Assembly: GCA_900544555.1 (NCBI GenBank)
Contig: UQWD01000010.1
Coordinates: 1 to 64,000, forward strand
Source of the DNA: an uncultured Eubacteriales bacterium
GTDB taxonomy: Bacteria > Bacillota > Clostridia > Christensenellales > CAG-138
DNA length: 64,000 nucleotides
Direction: 5' to 3'
A program made the translations under genes and the position numbers. Within the stretch, counting starts at the first letter, position 1, and every line of letters begins with the position of its first letter. Below, piece by piece: positions 52,268 to 60,810 of this stretch. The notes under the pieces were generated by a model that saw nothing but the letters and a program-made list of their open reading frames with translations, ran no database searches and was not told the DNA's origin.

Positions 52268-53035
52268 CTATTGACCCGCTGCGGTGAATACATGGTTACG
52301 GTGTTCCGCGTCGGGAAGCATGCCAACATGCGACAGGCTCCCGTTAAAATGCATGCACGCGTGGCCGGACATTTCATTGCCGGCAACCTGATCCTCTCCG
52401 TGAGGATGCCCCTGCAAAGAGGCGGCGATGAGCCGGCCTTCAACCGTTAAAACCACCGGCCTTTTATAAAAGCTTGAGTCGGTATTGAATATTTCCTTAA
52501 AAACAGCCGTGTCCGAAGCGCTGGCGCACTCCATTTCGGCATGGTTTTCACCGCCGAGATACACCATAACAAACTGCTTTCCCGTATTGAAGTCTGTTAC
52601 TGTATAGCCTGTCCCCACTGCAAGCGAGTCCTTAAGCTGACCCCAATCCACAAGCTGGCCCACGACAGCCGGCTCGCCCTGAAGGGACGGCCCTATCGGG
52701 ATTTTTACGTCTTGCGCTATCGGTGCGCGGACCGCGTTTTGAGAAAACAGCACGGCCTTACTTTCCTCGCCCATGATACCGTCGTTAAGCAGAGAAGCAC
52801 CTGACTGGAATTGCTGAAAGCGTTTCGTGGCGTCCGCGCTCATGGACTGGAAGCGCCCCGTCGCCTTATAATGAAAATACCCGAGTTCGCGCAGCCTTAT
52901 CTGCACCCTCACCACAATTTCGCCCGTCGCGTTGTTCGTAAGCGGATCCGTATCCGATACGTCAACGGCGTATGCGCCGGCGCAGTAAAAGCAGCATAAG
53001 CATATTGTTAGCAAAAAAGCGGTTAACCTTTTCAT
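52268..53035 (-). CDS. Secreted peptidoglycan-binding protein with conserved C-terminal domain
   Basis: A signal peptide (MKRLTAFLLTICLCCFYCAG, cleaved near AYA) leads to a PG_binding_1 domain (residues 40-100; VRVQIRLRELGYFHYKATGR, ATKRFQQFQ). The C-terminal half has a domain with Gly-Thr-Gly-Tyr-Thr and a run of conserved His, Asp and Glu (GHPHGEDQVAGNEMSGHACM then HFNGSLSH). These look like a metal or catalytic site, but I do not know the reaction. It is convergent with sigF. A role in spore cortex or cell-wall work is possible from context only. Confidence 0.8.
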   Translation of the reverse strand: MKRLTAFLLTICLCCFYCAGAYAVDVSDTDPLTNNATGEIVVRVQIRLRELGYFHYKATGRFQSMSADATKRFQQFQSGASLLNDGIMGEESKAVLFSQNAVRAPIAQDVKIPIGPSLQGEPAVVGQLVDWGQLKDSLAVGTGYTVTDFNTGKQFVMVYLGGENHAEMECASASDTAVFKEIFNTDSSFYKRPVVLTVEGRLIAASLQGHPHGEDQVAGNEMSGHACMHFNGSLSHVGMLPDAEHRNHVFTAAGQ

Positions 53036-53251
53036 GCTTCAACCCCTCGATTCATACAAATAACCAACAGGTGCAGCGTCGCCGCGCCTTAGTTTATATT
53101 ATACCACGCGCGCCTTGCCCGGGGCAATTTTTGCTAGGTTTAATATATTCTAAAAAGAAATAGAACATCAACAAATAATGGAAATTACGGAACATAAAGG
53201 CGTAACCCGAATGCCTTGTAGTATGCTATAATCGTGAGGGAAGGTGATAGT

Positions 53252-53482
53252 ATGCGTTGCAGTTGCCCGAATTGCGATTTGTACATGGTCCAGGTAGAGC
53301 GCGGAATAAAAAGCGGGTGTAAATGCCCGGCCTGCGCATACATTTGCCGCGCCTGTATGGGCGGCGGCGTTCCTCCGCTGGAGCGGGATGAAATTATTGC
53401 CGGCTATACGGACAGGGGGAATCCTGTGAGGATGGGAAGCGATGAAAGTATAAAGCGCACTCCGTTCATTGAGAATAGGTGA
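53252..53482 (+). CDS. Small zinc-ribbon protein of unknown function
   Basis: About 76 residues with a Cys pattern CSCPNC, CKCPAC and CRAC in the first 35 residues, enough for one or two zinc knuckles. The polar C-terminal half has no motif. GAGGGAAGGTG precedes the ATG at 53252. It stands alone between the secreted PG-binding gene and the hnd operon. Confidence 0.65.
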   Translation: MRCSCPNCDLYMVQVERGIKSGCKCPACAYICRACMGGGVPPLERDEIIAGYTDRGNPVRMGSDESIKRTPFIENR

Positions 53483-53766
53483 TATTTTTCCTGGGGTTCG
53501 CAGGGGCCTATGTAATTGGCCTAATGAACAAAGCGGCCCGCGTACGCGGGCGCTTTTAACCTCGGTAAAACCGTTTTGTATGCTGCCCTGTAAAAATAAG
53601 GGCTATATTATCGTGCCAAGCCTCTTTTTCGGCGCGAATATACTCTTATTTTGCAAGCATATGTACTTTCTTTTTTGTCCGCATTGTGATACAATCTTTA
53701 AGGCGCATTGTCGCTTTTTTATCAAACGTTTAGAAATTATGTGTAGTATCAAGGAGGTAACAATTC

Positions 53767-54255
53767 ATGGCCAACGCAAACGGTGCCCGCAAGGAACAGT
53801 TCGAGCAGTTGGACGCTGTCATCGCCCAATGGAAGGATGAGCCGGGCGGCCTTCTGCCCATTATGCAGCACGCTCAGGAACTGCTTGGCTGCCTTGACGA
53901 GGAAGTTCAGGCCTATATTTCCGAAAAAACCGGAGCGCCCGTAACGACGATTTATGGAATCGCTACGTTTTACTCCCTGTTTACGCTTGAGCCGAAGGGC
54001 AAATACGCTATCGGCATGTGCATGGGGACCGCATGCTATGTAAGGGGAGCCCAAAACGTGATAGATGAGCTGGAGAAACAGCTTGAGATTGAGGTTGGGC
54101 GCACGACATCTGACGGATTGTTTACCTTAGATGCTACCAGGTGCATAGGCTGCTGCGGACTTGCTCCGGCGATGATGATTAACGACGAGGTTTACGGCAG
54201 GCTGTCTCCCGGGGATATAGCGGGCATTATTAACGAGTATCGTCAAAAAGGCTGA
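53767..54255 (+). CDS. hndA: NuoE/HndA-like 2Fe-2S subunit
   Basis: The 162-residue protein is a thioredoxin-like 24-kDa subunit with the four 2Fe-2S cysteines in CMGTACYVRG and CIGCCGLAPA. The N-terminal helices (EQLDAVIAQWKDEPGGLLPI then MQHAQELLG) are typical. It passes electrons to the NuoF-like flavoprotein. AAGGAGG lies upstream of the ATG. First gene of an operon with an ATPase-fold protein, HndB-like ferredoxin and HndC/NuoF. Confidence 0.93.
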   Translation: MANANGARKEQFEQLDAVIAQWKDEPGGLLPIMQHAQELLGCLDEEVQAYISEKTGAPVTTIYGIATFYSLFTLEPKGKYAIGMCMGTACYVRGAQNVIDELEKQLEIEVGRTTSDGLFTLDATRCIGCCGLAPAMMINDEVYGRLSPGDIAGIINEYRQKG

Positions 54256-54262
54256 TAAGCCC

Positions 54263-54826
54263 ATGATGATGAAGGATATATCCCTGCATGTAATGGATAT
54301 CGCGCAGAATTCCATAACGGCCGGGGCAGGAAATATTCAAATCAGGGCCGCTGTAGATAGAAGCGGGGATCGGCTTGACGTGTCGGTTCAAGACGATGGG
54401 CGTGGTATGAGCGAGGAAACGGTTAAGCGCGTCGTCAACCCTTTTGTTACATCCCGCACGACCCGCAAGGTTGGGCTGGGAATCCCATTCTTCAAAGCCG
54501 GGGCGGAAGCCTGCGGCGGGGACTTTGAGCTTAGCTCACATCCGGGAAAGGGCACATTCATCCGGGCCGGCTACCGCCTTTCCCATATCGACAGGCCGCC
54601 CCTCGGGGATATGGCTCAAACCGTGCTGACGCTGGCGGTCTGCAACCCGGCGCTGGAGTTTATATTCCAATACAGCGTGGATGGGAAGGATTTTTGCTTT
54701 GATACGCGCCAGATCCGCTCGGCGCTCGGGCAGGACGTGCCGCTCAACACGCCGGAGGTTTATGAGTGGATGCGCGATTATCTTAGCGAGGGCATACAAG
54801 AATTAAACGGAGGTATTGATATATGA
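54263..54826 (+). CDS. GHKL ATPase-domain protein of the hnd operon
   Basis: The 187-residue protein has an N-box (VMDIAQNSITAGAGNIQI), G1 (DDGRGMSEE) and G2 (VGLGIPFFKAGAEACGG) but no phospho-accepting His domain. It is thus an orphan histidine-kinase-like ATPase. Such genes sit between hndA and hndB in many Clostridia and may regulate the complex. The stop overlaps the ferredoxin gene by 4 bp. Confidence 0.88.
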   Translation: MMMKDISLHVMDIAQNSITAGAGNIQIRAAVDRSGDRLDVSVQDDGRGMSEETVKRVVNPFVTSRTTRKVGLGIPFFKAGAEACGGDFELSSHPGKGTFIRAGYRLSHIDRPPLGDMAQTVLTLAVCNPALEFIFQYSVDGKDFCFDTRQIRSALGQDVPLNTPEVYEWMRDYLSEGIQELNGGIDI

Positions 54827-55200
54827 AAACATTGCAGGAGCTTGAAGCGATTCGCAAGAAAACGCTTGAAGGGATTAATTTACGTAAAGAACACAGCGGA
54901 ACGCGCGTTGTGGTCGGCATGGCCACGTGCGGTATTGCAGCCGGCGCGCGGCCCGTGCTCGCGGCGTTCATGGATGAGGCTGCAAAACGCTCGCTTCAGA
55001 ATGTGGTTGTCGCGCAAACCGGTTGTATCGGCGTTTGCCGCCTGGAGCCCATAGTGGAAGTATACAAGCCCGACCAGGAGAAGGTAACCTATGTTAAGGT
55101 AACGCCCGACATGGTCAGCCGCATTGTTACTGAGCATATTGTGAACGACAGGGTTGTGGATGAGTTTACGATAGGCTATTACGAAAAGCATAATAAATAA
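54823..55200 (+). CDS. hndB: Thioredoxin-like 2Fe-2S ferredoxin (HndB-type)
   Basis: The 125-residue protein carries the cysteines of the thioredoxin-like ferredoxin family: the first in VGMATCGIAAGAR and further ones in AQTGCIGVCRLEP. It is a small electron carrier of HndABCD-type complexes. It overlaps the ATPase gene and lies 23 bp before the NuoF-like gene. Confidence 0.9.
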   Translation: MKTLQELEAIRKKTLEGINLRKEHSGTRVVVGMATCGIAAGARPVLAAFMDEAAKRSLQNVVVAQTGCIGVCRLEPIVEVYKPDQEKVTYVKVTPDMVSRIVTEHIVNDRVVDEFTIGYYEKHNK

Positions 55201-55223
55201 GCTGACGCGGAGGGTAAAGCAGT

Positions 55224-57020
55224 ATGGAATTTTATCGTTCTCAGGTTCTGGTGTGTACGGGTACGGGATGCACATCGTCCAACTCACCGGGTATAATCAA
55301 GCGTTTTGAAGAGGAAATCAAGAATGCCGGGCTGGAAAAAGAGGTTAAGGTTGTGCCGACAGGCTGCTTTGGCCTTTGCGAAACCGGGCCGGTGGTTATT
55401 ATATACCCTGAAGGCGCGTTCTACAGCCATATCAAGGTTACGGACGTGCCGCGCATCGTCAATGAGCATCTGCTCAAGGGGCGTATCGTTACGGAACTGC
55501 TGTATAAGGAAAGCGTTACCGAGGAGGATAATATACGCTCGCTTGACGAGGTGGACTTTTATAAAAAGCAAAAACGCGTAGCGCTCCGCAACTGCGGCGT
55601 TATTGATCCGGAAAACCTTGAGGAGTACATCGCGTTTGACGGATACAGGGCGCTGGCCAAATGCCTTACCGAGCTAACGCCGGACGAGGTGATTGATATC
55701 GTCCAGCGCTCCGGCCTTCGCGGTCGCGGGGGCGGAGGATTCCCCACCGGGCTGAAATGGAAATTTGCGCGCCAGCCGGTTAGCGACGTTAAATACGTAT
55801 GCTGCAACGCGGATGAAGGGGACCCGGGCGCGTTCATGGATCGCTCCGTGCTGGAGGGGGATCCGCATTCCGTTTTGGAAGCTATGGCTATCGCGGGATA
55901 CGCTATCGGCGCGAAACAGGGCTATATCTATATCCGCGCGGAATATCCCATCGCCGTGAAGCGCTTGCGCATCGCCATCGACCAGGCTCGCAAGGCCGGG
56001 CTACTCGGCGAGAACATCTTTGGAACGGACTTCGCGTTTGACATTGAACTACGCCTTGGTTCGGGCGCGTTCGTTTGCGGTGAGGAAACCGCCCTTATGG
56101 CTTCGATTGAAGGCAACAGGGGCGAACCGCGTCCCCGCCCGCCGTTCCCGGCGGTTAAGGGGCTGTTCGGAAAGCCGACCTTGCTCAACAATGTAGAGAC
56201 ATACGCCAATATCTGCCAGATTATATTAAACGGGCCGGAATGGTTCGCGTCCATGGGTACGGAAAAGAGCAAGGGGACTAAGGTTTTTGCGCTCGGCGGA
56301 AAAATTAACAACACCGGCTTGGTTGAGATCCCGATGGGAACGACGCTGCGTGAGGTCATTTTTGAGATAGGCGGCGGCATTCCCAACAATAAAAAGTTCA
56401 AAGCAGCGCAGACCGGCGGGCCGTCGGGAGGCTGTATTCCGGCTGAGCATCTGGATATCCCCATTGATTATGATAACCTCATAGCTATCGGGTCCATGAT
56501 GGGTTCGGGCGGTATGATCGTTATGGACGAGGATAACTGCATGGTCAATATCGCCAAATTCTTTTTAGAGTTTACGGTTGATGAATCATGCGGCAAATGC
56601 CCGCCCTGCCGCATCGGCACACGGCGTATGCTTGAGATGCTCAAGAAAATAACGGACGGCAACGGCGAGCCGGGCGATCTTGAAAAGCTTGAGTCGCTGG
56701 CGAAGAATATTAAAGCCTCCGCCCTTTGCGGCCTGGGCCAAACCGCGCCAAACCCCGTCTTAAGCACCATTCGCTATTTTAGGGATGAGTATGAGGCGCA
56801 CATTAACGAAAAGCGCTGCCCGGCGGGCGTATGTAAATCCCTGCTTAACTATACCATCGACCCGGATAAGTGCCGCGGATGCAGTCTTTGCGCGAAAGTA
56901 TGCCCGGCAAGCGCGATAAGCGGCCAGATCAAGAGCCCGTATGTAATCGATCAGCAAAAGTGCGTCAAGTGCGGCGCTTGTATGGAAAAATGCAAATTTG
57001 GAGCTATCGAACGCAAATAA
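55224..57020 (+). CDS. hndC: NuoF/HndC-like NADH-binding flavoprotein subunit
   Basis: The 598-residue protein has, in order, a thioredoxin-like 2Fe-2S domain (CTGTGCTSSNS, PTGCFGLCETGP; residues 1-100) and a NADH/FMN domain (RSGLRGRGGGGFPTGLKW, NADEGDPGAFMDR). A SLBB-like part and a 4Fe-4S ligand set follow (CGKCPPCRIGTRRMLE). The C-terminus holds two 4Fe-4S motifs (CRGCSLCAKVCP, CVKCGACMEKC). It is the NAD(P)H-oxidising core of HndABCD and electron-bifurcating hydrogenases. The expected hydrogenase gene hndD/hydA does not follow. Confidence 0.96.
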   Translation: MEFYRSQVLVCTGTGCTSSNSPGIIKRFEEEIKNAGLEKEVKVVPTGCFGLCETGPVVIIYPEGAFYSHIKVTDVPRIVNEHLLKGRIVTELLYKESVTEEDNIRSLDEVDFYKKQKRVALRNCGVIDPENLEEYIAFDGYRALAKCLTELTPDEVIDIVQRSGLRGRGGGGFPTGLKWKFARQPVSDVKYVCCNADEGDPGAFMDRSVLEGDPHSVLEAMAIAGYAIGAKQGYIYIRAEYPIAVKRLRIAIDQARKAGLLGENIFGTDFAFDIELRLGSGAFVCGEETALMASIEGNRGEPRPRPPFPAVKGLFGKPTLLNNVETYANICQIILNGPEWFASMGTEKSKGTKVFALGGKINNTGLVEIPMGTTLREVIFEIGGGIPNNKKFKAAQTGGPSGGCIPAEHLDIPIDYDNLIAIGSMMGSGGMIVMDEDNCMVNIAKFFLEFTVDESCGKCPPCRIGTRRMLEMLKKITDGNGEPGDLEKLESLAKNIKASALCGLGQTAPNPVLSTIRYFRDEYEAHINEKRCPAGVCKSLLNYTIDPDKCRGCSLCAKVCPASAISGQIKSPYVIDQQKCVKCGACMEKCKFGAIERK

Positions 57021-57164
57021 GAGGGGCCGATTCAGTTTAATATAATGAGAAGCTCAACGGCGCGGTTTATCCGCGCCGAACAACCCCTAAGAATTTTGGG
57101 TAAGCGGTTCCCTGAGGGTTTATTCGTGAGCGGCCGCCCCATAATCGCGGGCATTTTTGATAAC

Positions 57165-57411
57165 CTGAGACGGCGCGTACTAACGCGCCGTTTCAGCCTA
57201 CCAGAAAAACCCGGGGCTGGGTCGGAGCCGCAACCCCCATAGGCTTTCAACCGAATCTGACGACATGTGCGTCAGATTCGGAATGCCTTGCGCAGCAAGG
57301 GTTTCTTTGCACGGGGCGCTGACCGCGCCAATGTGCAAGCGCTCCGTGTTAACTCGAAAAACGTGGCGCAGCCACTTTTTCGACACACTGAGACGGCGCG
57401 TTAGTACGCGC
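57165..57411 (-). repeat. Terminator-associated structured element, copy 3
   Basis: The core, about 57197-57387, is bracketed by hairpins CTGAGACGGCGCG/CGCGCCGTTTCAG (57165-57196) and CTGAGACGGCGCGTTAGTACGCGC (57388-57411). Inside are perfect hairpins: CCGAATCTGACG/CGTCAGATTCGG (57251-57281), CCTTGC/GCAAGG (57286-57300), ACGGGGCGCT/AGCGCTCCGT (57311-57347, one G-T pair) and CGAAAAACGTGGC/GCCACTTTTTCG (57355-57382). Strand is given relative to copy 2. Confidence 0.88.
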
Positions 57412-57837
57412 TTTTTATTGTTACGCTAAGAATGCCTGCGATTTGCATAACAAGGAGGACGGCGTTAAGCATTGCGTATGAAAACAGCAGTAACCAGTGT
57501 ATCATTGATACAATGCGAGTTCAGCGTTATGTTAATCAATGGCGTTATAATGTTTATTCAACTTAATAAGTTTTATATGAACAGTGCCAGTTCGTTATAA
57601 TGCGCTGGGCATGTTTTATAAAAAGCGTGGGATGAGGGTAAAGTGAAATAAATATTCTGCAATACGCATAGGTGTGATAGCGCAGGCTATCAACGGAATT
57701 AACCTGACGTACACAAACATATTTATAAATATAGAAACGGGGCTAAAAACACTGCAAGTGTAAGCCCCGCATTTGAACAATTACGGCTAAAAAAAGCGCG
57801 GTTTACCTATCTTGTAATAAGTAAAGATAATTAAGGG
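57412..57837. other. Intergenic region with a possible 40-codon ORF
   Basis: A plus-strand frame 57478-57600 (start MKTAVTSVSLIQCEF) lies downstream of AAGGAGG but the spacing is too long (about 20 nt), so it is doubtful. The terminator hairpin at 57738-57769 serves the gene to the right. Confidence 0.35.
57738..57769 (-). terminator. Hairpin terminator of the small Cys/His peptide gene
   Basis: CGGGGCT pairs with AGCCCCG, with an inner ACACT/AGTGT stem, 69 bp after the stop of the minus-strand gene at 57838. TTTC follows on the minus strand. Confidence 0.6.
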
Positions 57838-58041
57838 TTAATAAGGATAAACGTGGCGCGGCGGCCCCGGGCAGCTGACATGCTGCGTTTCATAGCAAAT
57901 GCCGCAAATAAACACATGGCAATTATTCGCGCACCCTATTGTGCGCCAGGCGTGCGTGTGCTCCTCGGCCGCCGACGCAATCGTGGGTACCAGCATGAGT
58001 ACAACCAGCAACGCCAGGGCTGCGCTTAAAAGCTTTTTCAT
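57838..58041 (-). CDS. Small secreted Cys/His-rich peptide
   Basis: The 67-residue product has a clear signal peptide (MKKLLSAALALLVVLMLVPT, cleavage near ASA). The mature part of about 42 residues holds HTHAW, four Cys (CANNC, CGIC) and a further Cys near the end (HVSCPGPPRH). Two CxxC/CxxxC pairs could bind a metal or form disulfides. AAAGGA precedes the ATG by 8 nt. No family is recognised; it lies beside the SipW/TasA-like pair, all read leftwards. Confidence 0.72.
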   Translation of the reverse strand: MKKLLSAALALLVVLMLVPTIASAAEEHTHAWRTIGCANNCHVFICGICYETQHVSCPGPPRHVYPY

Positions 58042-58362
58042 TTCATAAATCCTTTCCAGTATAATTGACTAATCAGTTAGGGTAAACTTCAGATCTGTGC
58101 GCCTGTTCATTGTTAAGGACAGGCATTCATACGCATCACATCCAATCTTTGTATATGATGGTTATCCCGATTTGCAGCTTTATGTAACAAAGTATCTGAA
58201 ATAATGCAGTGATGTATCTTAGGTGGTGCATTCCCGATAATCAAGGTTTATTCCATTTCCCCGGCGTTAAAGTGATTATCGCGTTAAGAGTATAGCAGCT
58301 TCGGTTCTGCGCTGCTCACGGTGGCGTACACTATATGAATAATGATATAAATTACAGATTAA
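58042..58362. other. Intergenic region with promoter of the small secreted peptide
   Basis: Besides the promoter at 58058-58086 nothing is recognised in these 320 bp. Confidence 0.45.
58058..58086 (-). promoter_or_regulatory. Candidate sigma-A promoter for the small secreted peptide
   Basis: On the minus strand TTTACC (58081-58086) and TATACT (58058-58063) are 17 bp apart, with the start codon 17 bp downstream. Confidence 0.45.
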
Positions 58363-59247
58363 TCAGTTCGATTTTTCTCTCCAAGTACGTTGAAATTCCG
58401 TATTCTCACCGAAGGTAATCTGAGCTATCGATAAGCGGTATATCGAACCTGAAGGACCCCGCCGTGTTTCTTTGGTAAAATCAAGCGTCTGTTTTGGCAA
58501 TAAGAATTTATCAGCAGTCAGCAGATCCCATTCAATTGAGCTGTCAATTTGATTCTCGCGGCAGGTATCCACCCTTACGACAATGCTTTTTAACGGGCTT
58601 TTAGATGAATTTTTAATCTTCCCGTAAATAACCGCTGAGTTATCCTGGCTTAAGTTAAAGCGTAAAGCCTTAAACCGTACCCCTTTGAGTACGAATAAGC
58701 CATCCCTTTCCACACGGCCGCTTATGTAATTACCAATAAATAGGATGCTCAAAACAGCAATCAGTGCGTACAACGCATAAGAGCTGTTTAAGAATACGGC
58801 CAGTTTTCCCATACCGGGAATATGGCGGACATACGTTCCGAGAACATCCTCTCTTCGTGTTTCATATATATCCAACTCGTCCGTGCCTTCCGCGTGAGTG
58901 CGGAAAATCTCTACCTCGCCAATGCAATCAATCCGTGCAAGGTAGTGGGTTAAGATGATTGACTGACCAAATCGGTCGGCTCGAAACGTTATGATGGTTC
59001 CGGGTTCGATAGCCCGCCCTGCGGGAGCGCGCTTAACCAGCACCATCGAACCTGCCGTTATGGTAGGTTCCATGCTGTCCGTAACGATGGCATACGCCTG
59101 GTAAGGAAAAATACGCGCAGCAGTATCCGGCGCAAAGCGCGATAACAGCGCATAGCCTAACAAAAGTGCGATTATAATCGCAAACAAGACGTTCCCTGCA
59201 ATACTTAAACCGCGTTTAACACGAGCTTTTTCTTTTATCATGCTCAT
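58363..59247 (-). CDS. sipW: SipW-type (ER-type) signal peptidase I with C-terminal extension
   Basis: A membrane anchor (residues 17-36) precedes the catalytic domain with the nucleophile in AIVTDSMEPTITAGSMVLVK. The general base is a His (IILTHYLARID), as in archaeal, ER and SipW-type peptidases, not the Lys of bacterial SipS. A second membrane helix (about 157-177) is followed by an extra domain of about 110 residues of unknown fold. It lies 81 bp after the TasA-like gene, its probable substrate. Confidence 0.92.
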   Translation of the reverse strand: MSMIKEKARVKRGLSIAGNVLFAIIIALLLGYALLSRFAPDTAARIFPYQAYAIVTDSMEPTITAGSMVLVKRAPAGRAIEPGTIITFRADRFGQSIILTHYLARIDCIGEVEIFRTHAEGTDELDIYETRREDVLGTYVRHIPGMGKLAVFLNSSYALYALIAVLSILFIGNYISGRVERDGLFVLKGVRFKALRFNLSQDNSAVIYGKIKNSSKSPLKSIVVRVDTCRENQIDSSIEWDLLTADKFLLPKQTLDFTKETRRGPSGSIYRLSIAQITFGENTEFQRTWREKSN

Positions 59248-59328
59248 AGAACCCTCACATCATAAAGGGTATACCGCTTTTATAATCGGCATACCCCTGA
59301 TTATTTTCGTTTCCGCTCAGCCAAAGCT

Positions 59329-59835
59329 TTAGATGGTTTTAGCCGTCGCCTCAGCGTTGATTTCAAACGTGATCGTCTTGCCGGCATAATCGGCAGGATC
59401 CGCGTTTTCATCAAGCGTTACTTTTACTGTATAGACATTCGCTTCGGAAAGCGTGACATCGCCTGATGCCGGAACTTCGGAAGCGTCTTGGGCGTTTCCA
59501 TCAAGGAAAGTGACCGTTATGTCGTTATTGGCAGCTTCAATGTTATCCACCTTGATGTCGGAAGCGGATAGCTTGAGCGAATCAAGGTTTTCCTTGCCGT
59601 TTATATTAACGGTCATTTCAGCGGATAATTCTCCGCCGGATATCGCGCCGGCAGGCGCAAGTTCGCCGGTGAAGTTCAGAGTATCAGAAGAAATGTCTAC
59701 CGTTGTAGCGGATGCAATCGTAATCGCGCCGGAGGAAGCGGAATCGCTGAGCTTATCCCACGTCGCGTAAGATATACCTATGGATGCGACGACCGCCGCA
59801 GCAGTGATGAACGAAATAAGTTTTTTGGCTTTCAT
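59329..59835 (-). CDS. TasA/CalY-like secreted protein with SipW-type signal
   Basis: The start MKAKKLISFITAAAVVASIG and the following ISYATWDKLSDS match the SipW-dependent signal peptide, with the cleavage site near YAT. The mature domain of about 145 residues is Thr/Ser/Asp-rich, all-beta in character and without Cys, like matrix fibre proteins of the TasA/CalY group. AGAAGGAG precedes the ATG. With the adjacent SipW-type peptidase it suggests an extracellular fibre or matrix component. Confidence 0.85.
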   Translation of the reverse strand: MKAKKLISFITAAAVVASIGISYATWDKLSDSASSGAITIASATTVDISSDTLNFTGELAPAGAISGGELSAEMTVNINGKENLDSLKLSASDIKVDNIEAANNDITVTFLDGNAQDASEVPASGDVTLSEANVYTVKVTLDENADPADYAGKTITFEINAEATAKTI

Positions 59836-60373
59836 GTTTAGTTCTCCTTCTAAGAATTATTTTTGCCGAGATATATCTTAACATAATTAATGTAATATAA
59901 CATATATCAAATTATAATCTGGTTATATAAATTTCAGATAGTAATATACAAAATGTAAATTTTGTAAAAAAATGAAGTAATATACACTTGCTGTTTAACT
60001 GGAATAATAGAAGAATTTGCTGTGATTAAGACGATCGCTTTAATACTAACTTGTTTTGAAATTACCCTGCCATTGGATATAGACTATAAAGCGTCGGTTA
60101 ATTTTCGCATTTGAACTTCAACTCTGGACTGAAAAGCAACTATTGAATCAGTCCCACGCCTTAAGAGGAGGGGGAGCCTGCATATTATAGGATGAGTGTA
60201 CAAAATTCGCGATATGTAAAAAACGACGTTCAATTATGCATATATGGCCTATGGCATAACCTATATAAAGTATTTATTACTCATGATTTCAATGCACAAC
60301 GAAGCACAGAGTAAACCGTACCGCTCTGTGCTTAACTTAAACCGCAGATAATTTTTTATGTCGGGTTGCTGCG
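59836..60373. other. AT-rich intergenic region
   Basis: It holds the unassigned promoter of the TasA-like gene and, at its right end, the cotJC terminator. No gene or RNA is recognised. Confidence 0.45.
60302..60333 (-). terminator. Hairpin terminator downstream of the cotJC fragment
   Basis: AAGCACAGAG pairs perfectly with CTCTGTGCTT, 40 bp after the cotJC stop; a short T-rich tract follows on the minus strand. Confidence 0.7.
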
Positions 60374-60784
60374 CTATTTCCTCATACGAGGGCATCCGCA
60401 ACGGGCGTTGTTATTGGGCGTCATCGACTGCACTATTTCCAGACACTCTCCAAAGCGTTGGAAATGAACGATTTCACGTTCACGCAGGAACCGCAGGGGA
60501 TTGAGTATCTCCGGGTTTTCCGTAAGCGTCATAAGATGCTCATACGTAGCGCGCGCTTTTTGTTCAGCAGCTAGATCCTCAACCAAATCAGCAATTGGAT
60601 CGCCTGTGCATTGGATATAGGACGCCGTGAAGGGGACCCCATTGGGATCCGCTGGGTATACGCCGTGATCATGCATGGTATAATACCCGGCTAGCCCCGC
60701 GGCCTTTATTTCTTCAATACTGGCGTTTTTCATGCATTGAAGGATCATGGAGCCAATCATTTCCCAGTGTGCCATTTCTTCGGT
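60374..60784 (-). pseudogene. cotJC: 3' part of cotJC (spore-coat manganese catalase), interrupted by an element
   Basis: Reading leftwards from the junction the protein continues TEEMAHWEMIGSMILQCMKN, then DPIADLVEDLAAEQKARATY and PLRFLREREIVHFQRFGECL. These are the second half of the CotJC/manganese catalase family, with its metal-binding Glu/His residues. The first 60 or so residues, which in CotJC end in DIG before TEE, are absent. In-frame TAA lies three codons above the junction, so nothing upstream is fused. An ATG at 60775 could start a shortened product. The break falls exactly at a CGGTGTACCG core next to a serine recombinase gene. Confidence 0.88.
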
Positions 60785-60790
60785 ACACCG
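60781..60790 (-). other. Probable recombination (att) core of the cotJC element
   Basis: On the minus strand the palindrome CGGTGTACCG spans the point where cotJC homology begins. Serine integrases cross over at a central dinucleotide. If that is GT (60785-60786), the host site before insertion would read G-GT-ACC-GAA-GAA, giving Gly-Thr-Glu-Glu as expected for CotJC. The other half-site lies outside the window. Confidence 0.6.
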
Positions 60791-60810
60791 AGGTTATCAT
60801 AGAGAATTTT

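Noticed and set aside
57478..57600. Forty-codon ORF downstream of AAGGAGG
   Set aside because: The distance between ribosome site and ATG is about 20 nt and the product has no features; kept only as a note in the intergenic entry.
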